DNA of 64,000 nt from the NCBI RefSeq assembly GCF_014930455.1, contig NZ_JAAIYO010000001.1:62001-126000 (forward strand), written 5' to 3'. The position numbers were made by a program, and so were the translations under genes. The notes under the pieces were generated by a model, which saw only the letters and a list, made by a program, of their open reading frames with translations, had not been told where the DNA came from and did not search any database. This stretch comes from Corallococcus soli. GTDB lineage: Bacteria; Myxococcota; Myxococcia; Myxococcales; Myxococcaceae. Shown here piece by piece: positions 49,899-58,073 of the stretch (position 1 is its first letter; every line of letters starts with the position of its first letter).

Positions 49899-50728
49899 GA
49901 CAATTCCTCCAATGACAGGGGACGGGTGTGCGGCATGCCTTCGAGCAACCGGTCGAACAGCGCGAGCGCGTGCTCGCGGGTGACGCCCCGGGCGAACTCG
50001 AAGGGGGTGAAGACGTTCTCGAACGGCAGCTGCTTGAACACCGCGCGGTAGCGGCGCAGCTCGCCGTGGCTCAGCGGAATCGCGTAGTGGAAGCCCTTGT
50101 GACACGACAGCGCCGTGGGCCTGCCGCGCGCGTCCAGGTCCACCTTCAGCGCGTCCCCGCAGAACAGCGAGCGGGTGCGCGCGTCGTACATCACGGTCTG
50201 GCCCTCGTAGTGGCCGCCCACGCAGTGCAGCGTCAGGTCCGGCGCCAGCTCGTGGAAGTCGTCCACCGGCCAGCGCACCTGGAAGGCCTTGGTGTACGGC
50301 ACCGCGTCCTTGTGCAGCACGAGCAGCGGGTCGAAGTGCTCCTGCAACTGCCACAGCGCCCCGAAGCCGTGCGGGTGCGACGCGGACAGCACCCGGATGC
50401 CGCCCATCACCTCCAGGTACTCCAGCGCCGGCTTCGAGTACCAGGGCGCGCCTTCGAACGCGATGTTGCCTTCGGGCCGGCGCAGCAGCCACCCGGTGGA
50501 GCCCAGGCCGAAGGTGGGCTCGCAGGCGAAGCCCCAGATGCCGGGGAGTGTCTGCTCCCAGCGCGTGGTCAGCTTCTCCGACACCTGGCCCGCGGTCTGG
50601 AAGTTCCAGCCGTCGCGCGGCAGGGCGTTGCGCACGTCCAGGCAGGTGGGACAGCCCGTGGGCGGCGCGTGCGCGAACCCCGGCTGCCACGTCCCGCAGT
50701 GGGTGCAGGCGTAGCGGATCAGTGGCAT
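49895..50728 (-). CDS. MBL-fold protein with rubredoxin-like zinc knuckle
   Basis: 277 residues. An N-terminal metal knuckle has C-T-H-C (8-11) and C-P-T-C (26-29). The metallo-beta-lactamase fold follows: S-A-S-H-P-H-G-F-G at 116-123 sits where H-x-H-x-D-H is expected but lacks the D-H; then V-G-G-H-Y-E-G-Q-T-V near 185 and F-C-G-D-A-L-K near 205 supply His and Asp. The metal site is thus partial. Reduced metal sites occur in MBL proteins that act as esterases, thiol donors or flavodiiron partners. Start ATG 50726-50728 overlaps the dehydrogenase stop by 10 bases. Confidence 0.8.
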   Translation of the reverse strand: MPLIRYACTHCGTWQPGFAHAPPTGCPTCLDVRNALPRDGWNFQTAGQVSEKLTTRWEQTLPGIWGFACEPTFGLGSTGWLLRRPEGNIAFEGAPWYSKPALEYLEVMGGIRVLSASHPHGFGALWQLQEHFDPLLVLHKDAVPYTKAFQVRWPVDDFHELAPDLTLHCVGGHYEGQTVMYDARTRSLFCGDALKVDLDARGRPTALSCHKGFHYAIPLSHGELRRYRAVFKQLPFENVFTPFEFARGVTREHALALFDRLLEGMPHTRPLSLEELS

Positions 50729-51753
50729 GGCGGGAACGCCCTTCCGAAGCGCGTCGCCTGGCTGAGCAGCCCCACGAGGCGCACGTCGCGCTCGGGCGCG
50801 AAGGGCTGCGGCCTGCCCTCCAGCACGCACGCGCTGAAGGTCTCCACCTGGTGGAGGAAGGGGCTCCTGTCCTCCTCCGGCGACAGGTGGAGCCACGTCT
50901 CTTCGCCCGTCTTCGCGTCGGTGAGCGACAGCGAGCCGCCCGGCGTCTGCCCCATCGTCTTGTACGCCAGCGCGCGCGCCTTCGTGCCGATGAGCTCCAG
51001 CGTGCGCCGGGGGTACGCGTCCGGGCAGTTGTAGGCCACCTGCAGGAGCCCCAGCGCGCCGCTCTTGAACTGCCCCATCAGCACCGCGCCGTCGTCCACC
51101 GCGTAGTCGTGCACGCGCCGCTGCGTCATCGCGGTGAGCGACTGCCACTCGTCCCCCAGCAGCACCTCCAGCAGGTCCAGCCCGTGGGGCGCCAGGTCGA
51201 TCATCGCGCCGCCGCCCGCCTGCTCCGGGTCGATGCGCCAGTTGTCCGGGGTCCAGTCTGCGGGCAGCCAGCAGGCGTAGTGGATGCGCGCCTGGGTGAC
51301 GGTGCCCAGCACGCCCTCCTTCACCAGGGTGCGCAGCTTGCGGTGCGCCGCGTGGTGGCGCTGGTCGAACGCGGTGGCGTAGTGCACGCCCGCGCGCTGG
51401 CACGCGGACACCATGCGCAGCCCGTCCTGCGGCGTGACGGCCATGGGCTTCTCACACAGGACGTGCTTGCCCGCCGCCGCGCACGCCTCCGTCATCGCCG
51501 CGTGCAGGTGGTTGGGCGTGGCGATGTAGACCGCGTCCACGGCCTTGTCCTCCAGCACGGAGGCCAGCGCGGTGTACCGGGCGGCGTCGTCCGCCTGGAC
51601 GCGCATCAGCGCCTCCGCGTTCGCGTCACACAGCGCGGTGAGCCTGGCGTTGCGCGCGCCCTGGAGCGCGGGGATGACGTAGTCCCGCGCCACCCAGCCA
51701 CACCCCACCACGGCCCAGCCCAGCTTTCGGGCGTTCGGCTTCGCATCGAACAT
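50719..51753 (-). CDS. Gfo/Idh/MocA-family oxidoreductase
   Basis: 344 residues. The NAD(P)-binding Rossmann fold has V-V-G-C-G-W-V-A at 15-22, A-T-P-N-H-L-H near 79-84 and the conserved E-K-P-M-A at 101-105. The C-terminal domain has G-G-G-A-M-I-D-L-A-P-H-G-L-D-L near 175, with the His/Asp of the active site. Family members include myo-inositol dehydrogenase and scyllo-inosose-related enzymes, which fits a cluster that also makes inositol phosphate. GGAGAGG precedes the ATG. It is 2 bases after the methyltransferase gene. Confidence 0.9.
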   Translation of the reverse strand: MFDAKPNARKLGWAVVGCGWVARDYVIPALQGARNARLTALCDANAEALMRVQADDAARYTALASVLEDKAVDAVYIATPNHLHAAMTEACAAAGKHVLCEKPMAVTPQDGLRMVSACQRAGVHYATAFDQRHHAAHRKLRTLVKEGVLGTVTQARIHYACWLPADWTPDNWRIDPEQAGGGAMIDLAPHGLDLLEVLLGDEWQSLTAMTQRRVHDYAVDDGAVLMGQFKSGALGLLQVAYNCPDAYPRRTLELIGTKARALAYKTMGQTPGGSLSLTDAKTGEETWLHLSPEEDRSPFLHQVETFSACVLEGRPQPFAPERDVRLVGLLSQATRFGRAFPPCH

Positions 51754-51755
51754 GG

Positions 51756-52970
51756 TCACCACCTCTCCGGAAGGTCCAGCAGCCACCGGCGGCGCAGCAG
51801 GAAGGGCCGCTCGTCGGGCATCGCTCCGCGGCAGGCGCTCGCGAAGAGGGCCGTGTCGTCGGCGTCCTCGCCGCGCAGGTAGTCGGCGTGGGCGTACTCG
51901 AGCGCCAGGCCCGGCGTGGGCCACGCGGGACCCAGCAGCCCGTCCCGGGTCGTCAGCAGGGGGTTGGGGCGCAGCCGCGCGTGGGGCAGCGGCGCCCCGA
52001 AGTCGATGGCCCGGCGTCCCGGGGTCGCCGGGCACGCGAAGGAGAGCGCCTCCGCGTGCTCCAGCGCCGCCGGCGGGGCGGCGGGGACCGGGCGCTGCTC
52101 CAGGAAGCCGGTGACGAACGCGGCGTCGTCGTAGCAGGCGGCGTGCGGCAGGAGCGCCGCGTACTCCTCCGGGCTCAGCGGCGTGCCGCCCACGCCGCGC
52201 TGGTCCACCCGCCGGTTGTGCGCATGCCCCACCAGCACCCGGCCGGTGGCGCCCGCCACGCGGCGCATCTCCAGCAGCACCCCGGCCTTGTCCGGCAGGA
52301 AGTAGAAGGCGTCGTGGCAGAGGACGGTGGCGCCCTCCACGCAGGACAGCGGCAGGCCCGTGGCGGCGACGTCCGCGCAGACGAGCTGCGCCCGCGGCAC
52401 GATGAAGTGGCGGGCGAGCCACAGCTTCGCGAACACCACGTCCACGCCCACGCCGGGCGTGCCCCGGAGCGTCACCTCGCGCAGCACCTGCCCGATGCCG
52501 CACGCGACCTCCACCAGGCAGGGCGGCGTGTCCCAGTGCTGCGCGAGCAGGCCCAGCGCGCTCAGGAAGGTGGGCGCGGACTGCCGGTACGCGAAGTAGG
52601 CGGCCACCGGCCCGAAGCGCAGCCGGTCCATGGCCTCGCGCAGGCCCATCCGGCCTTCCTCCACGCCCGCCACCACGGCGGCCGCGTCGTCGAGCGACGG
52701 CGGCGAAAGGCGCGCGTGGTCGTCCTGGTCTCGCAGCAGCAACGCGAGCGCGTGGCGACGGTCGCCCACCTCCAGCGCCTGGATGACGGCGTCGCGCAGC
52801 AGGTCCCGGCCCGTGCGCAGGAAGGGGATGCCGTCCACGACGGGCCAGTGCCCGGTGCCGTCCGTCCAGAGGTCGGGCGTCGCCGGTGAGCGCGGGTACA
52901 GCGGCCGGCCCGTGTCCGGCGCGAGCAACCTGGGGGCCTCCCTGTCGGAAGGCCTACGGAGCGGGGTCAT
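51756..52970 (-). CDS. SAM-dependent methyltransferase-like protein
   Basis: 404 residues. A Trm112-like N-terminal leader (W-P-V-V-D-G-I-P-F near 42-50) lacks the zinc Cys. The Rossmann-type core has V-E-V-A-C-G-I-G at 153-160 (motif I) and A-T-V-L-C-H-D-A-F-Y-F near 220 (motif IV region). The Gly-rich motif A-C-G-I-G rather than G-x-G-x-G suggests class I. It would methylate or otherwise modify a small molecule. The C-terminal 100 residues are an extra domain. The start ATG overlaps the HD gene stop by 4 bases. Confidence 0.8.
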   Translation of the reverse strand: MTPLRRPSDREAPRLLAPDTGRPLYPRSPATPDLWTDGTGHWPVVDGIPFLRTGRDLLRDAVIQALEVGDRRHALALLLRDQDDHARLSPPSLDDAAAVVAGVEEGRMGLREAMDRLRFGPVAAYFAYRQSAPTFLSALGLLAQHWDTPPCLVEVACGIGQVLREVTLRGTPGVGVDVVFAKLWLARHFIVPRAQLVCADVAATGLPLSCVEGATVLCHDAFYFLPDKAGVLLEMRRVAGATGRVLVGHAHNRRVDQRGVGGTPLSPEEYAALLPHAACYDDAAFVTGFLEQRPVPAAPPAALEHAEALSFACPATPGRRAIDFGAPLPHARLRPNPLLTTRDGLLGPAWPTPGLALEYAHADYLRGEDADDTALFASACRGAMPDERPFLLRRRWLLDLPERW

Positions 52971-53902
52971 GGCCAGACCGCCGCTTCCGCGAGGACGCCG
53001 TTGCCGAAGGCCTGCAGGGGGCCGGGGTGGATCAGCTCCAGCTCCTCCATGGCCTGGCGCAGGGTGAAGCCCGCCGCGCGGGCGTGGGCGTCCAGCTCCA
53101 GCACCCGGTCCAGCGCGTCCGCGGCGTTGAAGGCCCGCGCCTCGGCCGTCTCCACGTGGCCGGCGAGCTTCAGCGCCTGGCGCACGTCCCCGGCCAGCCG
53201 CTCCGGCAGCGACGCCAGGGCCTTGTGCGTGAGGCCCTGCATGAGGGGCTCCAGCAGGTCCGCCAGGAGCGCCTCGCCCGCGTAGCCCGTGTCCGGCAGC
53301 TCCGCGTTGAACAGGTGATGCGACAGGCCCGCGAGGAAGGGCAGGGCGGGGTCGGCGCCGAAGCGCGGCGCGACGAGCACCGCGCCCACCGCCACCGCGT
53401 AGCAGTGGTCGGCGTGGCCTTCCTGCGGCGGGACGAGGATGCGCGCGCGGCCGGGGAACGTGGCCCCGGCGCGCGGTTGATGCACCAGCCGCTCCACGAA
53501 CGCGGGGGGCGTGAAGCTGCCTGTGGACTCCAGCTCCCCGGCGAGCGCCTGGGACAGCCGCTCCCTCAGCGTGGCGTCCAGCGGTCCCGCCACCGCGTCC
53601 AGCCCGCGGCGCAGCACCCGGAGCGTGTCCCGGGAGGACACGCCGGTGCGTTGAAGCACGGCCGCGTCCAGGCCGCCCAGCCTCACCGCCGCCACCGCGC
53701 GCGCCGTCTCCTGGAGCGCCACGGCGCCGGGGTCCATGCCCGCGGCGAGGGCCCCCCAGGCGCGGCGGAAGCCGTGCGCCGCGAGGCCGTCCGGGTGGTC
53801 CGGGGTGCGGATCCGCTTGAGGTCCATCAGCTCCGACAGCAGCGGGCGGAGCTCCGCCAGGCGGCCCGGGGCCACCGTCGTGTCACGCGCGGGTGCGTTC
53901 AT
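52967..53902 (-). CDS. HD-domain-like protein
   Basis: 311 residues, all-helical. The central part has E-G-H-A-D-H-C-Y-A-V-A-V (161-172) and F-L-A-G-L-S-H-H-L-F-N-A-E-L-P-D (189-204), a His/Asp-rich pair of helices as in HD-superfamily metal hydrolases. H163, D165/H166, H195/H196 and D204 could bind metal. Later N-A-A-D-A-L-D-R-V-L also fits HD proteins. Function may be phosphate removal from an inositol phosphate or an oxygenase like MIOX; I cannot decide. It follows the inositol phosphate synthase gene by 10 bases. Confidence 0.65.
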   Translation of the reverse strand: MNAPARDTTVAPGRLAELRPLLSELMDLKRIRTPDHPDGLAAHGFRRAWGALAAGMDPGAVALQETARAVAAVRLGGLDAAVLQRTGVSSRDTLRVLRRGLDAVAGPLDATLRERLSQALAGELESTGSFTPPAFVERLVHQPRAGATFPGRARILVPPQEGHADHCYAVAVGAVLVAPRFGADPALPFLAGLSHHLFNAELPDTGYAGEALLADLLEPLMQGLTHKALASLPERLAGDVRQALKLAGHVETAEARAFNAADALDRVLELDAHARAAGFTLRQAMEELELIHPGPLQAFGNGVLAEAAVWP

Positions 53903-53912
53903 GGTGGTGTCT

Positions 53913-55139
53913 TCAGCCCCTGATGCGTTCCGGGGTCTGCTCCGCCTGCCGCGCGCGGCCCTTGGCCAGCCACGTCATCAGGTGGCGCTGCTGTTCGGGC
54001 ATCGCGTGTTCGACGGGGCGACCGTCGGGCGACATGGGCGCCTTGAAGAAGCACCCGAGCGCGTCGATGACGCCGCCCTCACCCCGGCGCTTGGCCAGGT
54101 CCAGCGTGCGCGCCAGCTCCACGACGAGCGGCGCGGCGAGGATGGAGTCCTTGCAGAGGAAGTTGAGCTTGATCTGCATGGGCTGCCCAAGGAAGCCGGA
54201 CACGTCGATGTTGTCCCAGGCCTCCTTGTTGTCCCCGCGCGGGCGGTAGTACTGGATCTGCACGATGTGGTCCTGGACCTTGTAGCCGAGGATGCTGTCC
54301 AGGGCCGCGCCCTTGGTGTCGAGCTTGTTCTGCTTCGACGCCGGGTCGTTGAGGGCCTCGCCGTCGCGGTTGCCCAGGATGTTGGTGGAGTACCAGCCGT
54401 CCACGTGCAGCGCGCGGTCGCGCAGGGCCGGGGCGAGCACCGTCTTGAGCAGCGTCTGCCCCGTCTTGCCGTCCTTGCCGGCGATGGGCGCGCCGGTGCG
54501 CTTCGCCAGCGCCAGCAGGGCGGGCACGTCCGCGGCGACGCTGGGCGTGAAGTTGGCGAAGGGGACGCCGTCCACGATGGCCGCGTAGGCGTAGAGCATG
54601 GCCGGCCCGATGTCCGCGTCGTTCGCGTCCAGGGCCTTCTCGAAGGCCTCCGGCGTGGCGAACTCCGGCCGGGTGAGGTCCACGCTCTTCTCCGTGGAGG
54701 CCAGGTTCACCACCACCACGCGCTCCAGGCCCTGCTCCTTCTTGAAGCGGACCAGGTCGTCGCGGATGGCCTGCACCTGCTCACGCAGGCCGCGCGTCTT
54801 CTTCGTCGCCGTGCCGACGACGTTCTTGCAGAACTTCGCGTTGGAGGCCGCGGGCCAGGGCCGCATGCGGCTGAGCACCGGCGCCACCACCTCCATCTGC
54901 GCCTCGGTCAGCACCGCGTGGTTGCGCGCGGCCTGCGCCAAGTCCTCCTCGAACAAATCCCAACCGCCGAACGTCAGCGCCCCGTACTCCGTGAGGCCCA
55001 TGTCCTTCGCGCCCGCGAGCGGCAGCCCCCGCGTGTCCACGCGCCCCCTGCGCAGCAGCTCCATCCCCGCCACCGCCGTCGTCGCCACCGCCCCGCCCAG
55101 CCCCACAATCGCCACGCCCAGCCGCTCGTTGCCCGCCAT
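53913..55139 (-). CDS. ino1: Myo-inositol-1-phosphate synthase
   Basis: 408 residues. The NAD-binding motif V-G-L-G-G-A-V-A-T-T is at 12-21. Family blocks follow: N-L-A-S-T-E near 165, P-I-A-G-K-D-G-K-T-G-Q-T near 230, D-G-W-Y-S-T-N-I-L-G-N-R-D-G near 262-275, and Q-M-Q-I-K-L-N-F-L-C-K-D-S-I near 335. The enzyme converts glucose-6-phosphate to inositol-1-phosphate (also named 3-phosphate), the first step for inositol compounds. AAGGGG lies before the ATG. As the first gene of nine tightly spaced genes, it suggests that the pathway starts from inositol phosphate. Confidence 0.9.
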   Translation of the reverse strand: MAGNERLGVAIVGLGGAVATTAVAGMELLRRGRVDTRGLPLAGAKDMGLTEYGALTFGGWDLFEEDLAQAARNHAVLTEAQMEVVAPVLSRMRPWPAASNAKFCKNVVGTATKKTRGLREQVQAIRDDLVRFKKEQGLERVVVVNLASTEKSVDLTRPEFATPEAFEKALDANDADIGPAMLYAYAAIVDGVPFANFTPSVAADVPALLALAKRTGAPIAGKDGKTGQTLLKTVLAPALRDRALHVDGWYSTNILGNRDGEALNDPASKQNKLDTKGAALDSILGYKVQDHIVQIQYYRPRGDNKEAWDNIDVSGFLGQPMQIKLNFLCKDSILAAPLVVELARTLDLAKRRGEGGVIDALGCFFKAPMSPDGRPVEHAMPEQQRHLMTWLAKGRARQAEQTPERIRG

Positions 55140-55314
55140 GTGTACCGCCCCTTCCCCTCGACCGTTTCATCCCGTGAGCCCCGCGGCGACGCATGGGGCG
55201 GCTCCGGGATGTCGGGAGCGCCCTGCGTCTGGAGCGCCTGGGCGCCCCTTCGCTGCGGGAGTTCCGGGAAAGTCGGCACCTGGGGGAGGGGTTTCAACTC
55301 AGCCTCTGGAGCGT

Positions 55315-55334
55315 GCCGACTGTCCGGTGTCGGC
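55315..55334 (-). terminator. Hairpin after the MATE gene
   Basis: GCCGAC (55315-55320), 8-base loop, GTCGGC (55329-55334): a 6-bp stem 13 bases beyond the MATE stop on the minus strand. The stem is short. Confidence 0.35.
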
Positions 55335-55346
55335 GGCTGGCATCCA

Positions 55347-56792
55347 TCAAACGTGCCGAAGCTTCCACTGGCCGCGCCGGAAGAGGGCCGCGCTGGCGAG
55401 CCCCAGGGCGCCATAAGTGATGGCGATGGCAGCGAATGCACCAGAAGGGCCCCACCCCAGGGGAACGGCGAGCAACCACGCGAGCGGTAGCTGGAGGCCC
55501 CAGGAGAAGACGAGGTTCACCAGCGTGGGCGTGGTGGTGTCGCCCGCGCCGTTGAAGGCATGGGGCAGCACGGTGACGAAGGCATAGAGGGCCAGGCTGC
55601 AGCTGACGATGCGCAGGCAGCGCGTGGCGTGCAGGGCCACCTCCGGGTCGGGGGTGAAGGCATGGATGAGGGGCTGGGCGAAGGCGAGGAAGCCCACCGA
55701 CACCAGGCCGAGGAACCCGAGCGTGTAGAAGCTGGCGCGCCACGCGGCGCGCTCCGCCCGGTCGGTGTCGCCCGCGCCCAGGCTCTGGCCCACCAGCGTG
55801 CCCGCCGCGTGGCTCAGGCCCCAGGAGGGCTGCTGCACGAAGAGCAGGACGCGCATGGCCAGGGTGTAGCCCGCGAGCGCCGCGCTGCCGAAGGTGGCCA
55901 CGATGCGCATGAGGACGAGCCAGCTGGACATGCTCAGGAGGTACTGGAGCGTCGCGCCGCCGGACAGCTTCAGGAGCGAGCGCAGCGTGTCCCCTTCCAC
56001 GCACAGGTGACGGCGGCGCAACTCCAGACGTCCATTGCCCTTGAGCAGGCGATACACCTGATACATGACGCCGGTGGAGCGGCCCACGGTGGTGGCCACC
56101 GCCGCGCCGAGCACGCCCAGGGCGGGCACGGGCCCCAGGCCGAAGATGAACAGCGGCGCGAGCACGATGTTGACGCTGTTGGCCAGCCACAGCGCGCGCA
56201 TGGAGGTGGTCGCGTCGCCGGAGCCGCGCAGGACGGCGCTGAACAGGAACAGCAGCATGATGACGGGGAAGCCGCCCAGCATCAGCCGCGCGTAGGACAC
56301 GCCATGCTCCAGCACGCCGGGGGCCGCGCCCAGCGCGAGGAGGATGGGGCGCGCGAACACGGCGCCCAGGATGGCCATGGGGATGGACAGCGCGAACCCC
56401 AGCCCCAGCGCCTGCACGGCGGTGCGCGCGGCGCGCTCCGGGTCCTTCTCCCCGACGCGGCGGGCGATGAGCGCGGTGGCGCCGATGGCGAGCCCCAGCG
56501 GCACCGTCTGGTAGAGCGTGAGCACGGACTCGGTGAGGCCCACGGTGGCGATGGCGTCCGCGCCCAGGCGGGAGACGAAGATGACGTCCACCAGCGCGAA
56601 GACGGACTCCATCACCATCTCCAGCACCATGGGCACGGACAGCAGCAGGAAGGCGCGGTCCACGGGCCCGGTGGCCAGGTCCTCCGTGGTGCCGCGCACG
56701 GCCAGCCACAGGGAGGCGAGGAAGCCCCTGAACCCCGTGGCTGGGGGAGAGGCGACGGGGGAGGAGGATTCGAGGGGAGGGGGTTGCATCAT
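55347..56792 (-). CDS. MATE-family efflux transporter
   Basis: 481 residues, 12 predicted membrane helices. MATE signatures include L-S-V-P-M-V-L-E-M-V-M-E-S-V near 50, V-D-V-I-F-V-S-R-L-G-A-D-A-I-A-T-V-G-L near 67, and V-G-Q-S-L-G-A-G-D near 350. It exports a small molecule in exchange for Na+ or H+. It lies immediately upstream of the inositol-phosphate-synthase gene cluster on the same strand, so it could export the cluster's product; the 207-base gap with a possible terminator leaves this open. The first of two tandem ATGs (56792) was used. Confidence 0.88.
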   Translation of the reverse strand: MMQPPPLESSSPVASPPATGFRGFLASLWLAVRGTTEDLATGPVDRAFLLLSVPMVLEMVMESVFALVDVIFVSRLGADAIATVGLTESVLTLYQTVPLGLAIGATALIARRVGEKDPERAARTAVQALGLGFALSIPMAILGAVFARPILLALGAAPGVLEHGVSYARLMLGGFPVIMLLFLFSAVLRGSGDATTSMRALWLANSVNIVLAPLFIFGLGPVPALGVLGAAVATTVGRSTGVMYQVYRLLKGNGRLELRRRHLCVEGDTLRSLLKLSGGATLQYLLSMSSWLVLMRIVATFGSAALAGYTLAMRVLLFVQQPSWGLSHAAGTLVGQSLGAGDTDRAERAAWRASFYTLGFLGLVSVGFLAFAQPLIHAFTPDPEVALHATRCLRIVSCSLALYAFVTVLPHAFNGAGDTTTPTLVNLVFSWGLQLPLAWLLAVPLGWGPSGAFAAIAITYGALGLASAALFRRGQWKLRHV

Positions 56793-56879
56793 GGATTGGG
56801 CGTTGCAACGGGACCCCCGCCGGCTTTCATCCCTCACGGTTCCCCGCCTGCCGGTGCGGGGGATGGGTAGGATTTCGGC

Positions 56880-58073
56880 ATGGCCTCCGGTCCCCGCGTC
56901 CTCCTCCTCGCCGAGCGCTTCCCCCCCGACATTGGAGGGCTGGCCCGCAGCGGCGCGCGCACCGCGGGCTCGCTCGTGCGGCTGGGCGCACGCGTGGACG
57001 TGGTCGCCTGGACGCGCGCGGCGTCGCCAGGGGCGCTGGAGACGGTGGAGGACGCAGGGGAGGTGTCGCCCTTCGCGAAGGGGGTGACGCTGCACCGGCT
57101 GGGGTTGTTCGGCCAGGCGGACCTGTCCATGCAGCACACGCTCGACGTGCTCGGCTACCTGCACGCGCGGCGGAGGTATGACCTGGTGTGGGGGCACTAC
57201 CTGTACCCGCCGGGCTTCCTCGCGGTGGTGTTCGCGAAGAGCGCGGGGCTGGCGTCCGTGCTCAGCGCGCGGGGCAACGACGTGGATCAGCTCATGTTCC
57301 CGCCCGGGGACTTCGCCCGCCTGCTCTGGACGCTGGAGCGGGCGGACGTGCTGACCGCGGCGTCCGCGGACCTGGGCCGCAAGATGGCGGTGCTCCTGGG
57401 GAGGGACCCCGGCGTGGAGGTCATCCCCAACGCGGTGGACACGGCGCTGTTCTCACCGGGGCCCGGGGACGCGGCCCTGCGCGAGCGGCTGGGCATCGCG
57501 GCGGACGAGGTGGTGCTCGGCTTCTCCGGAGAGCTGCGCCACAAGAAGGGGCTGCCGTTCCTGCTCGCCGCGCTCACCGAGGTGCGGCGCGTGCGCCCCG
57601 CCTGCCTGCTGGTGATTGGCGAGGTGCGCGCCCGGGACGCGGAGCACCTCCTGTCGTACCGGGCGGAGCACCCGGAGGCCGCGGCGCGCATCGTCGTCTC
57701 CGGCGCGCTGGAGTCCCCCGCGCTCATCGCCGAGCACCTGCGGCTGTGTGACGTCTATCTCCAGCCGTCGCTGTGGGAGGGCATGCCCAACGCGCTGCTG
57801 GAGGCGATGGCGTGCGCGCGCCCCGTCATCGCGAGCGACGCGGGCGGCATCCCGGAGGCGGTGGACAGCGGCAAGAACGGCTTCCTCGTGCCCAAGGCGC
57901 TGTTGAACCACCTGGGGCAGGCGTGCCTGGACGTGCTGGGGATGCCCGCCTCCGAGCGCGAGGCGCTGGGGCGCGCGGCCCGGGAGCGCGTCGTGGCGCG
58001 CTTTCAGGCGGACGCGGAGGCGGCGGTGCTGGAGCGGGTGCTGGCGCGCGCGATGCCCAGGTCGTCCGCGTAG
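56880..58073 (+). CDS. GT4-family glycosyltransferase
   Basis: 397 residues. The start R-V-L-L-L-A-E-R-F-P-P-D-I-G-G-L-A-R (6-23) and P-S-L-W-E-G-M-P-N-A-L-L-E-A-M-A near 295 (E-x7-E) are GT4 features; V-I-P-N-A-V-D near 180 is the linker motif. The acceptor is unknown. It starts 87 bases from the MATE gene on the opposite strand. The last 70 bases overlap the 3' end of the convergent glycosyltransferase gene, which is unusual. Confidence 0.88.
   Translation: MASGPRVLLLAERFPPDIGGLARSGARTAGSLVRLGARVDVVAWTRAASPGALETVEDAGEVSPFAKGVTLHRLGLFGQADLSMQHTLDVLGYLHARRRYDLVWGHYLYPPGFLAVVFAKSAGLASVLSARGNDVDQLMFPPGDFARLLWTLERADVLTAASADLGRKMAVLLGRDPGVEVIPNAVDTALFSPGPGDAALRERLGIAADEVVLGFSGELRHKKGLPFLLAALTEVRRVRPACLLVIGEVRARDAEHLLSYRAEHPEAAARIVVSGALESPALIAEHLRLCDVYLQPSLWEGMPNALLEAMACARPVIASDAGGIPEAVDSGKNGFLVPKALLNHLGQACLDVLGMPASEREALGRAARERVVARFQADAEAAVLERVLARAMPRSSA

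Noticed and set aside
48417-50051. Plus-strand open frame opposite the YcaO gene
   Set aside because: The His/Arg/Ala-rich translation has no domain, whereas the minus strand encodes a YcaO protein with a ribosome site and overlaps.
52967-53902. Myo-inositol oxygenase (MIOX) identity for the HD protein
   Set aside because: The His/Asp helices fit the HD superfamily in general; the MIOX-specific pattern could not be confirmed, so the name was not used.
55193-55420. Possible RiPP precursor in the gap upstream of the inositol synthase gene
   Set aside because: The only short frame lacks a ribosome site, overlaps the MATE gene end on the other strand and is Arg-rich throughout.
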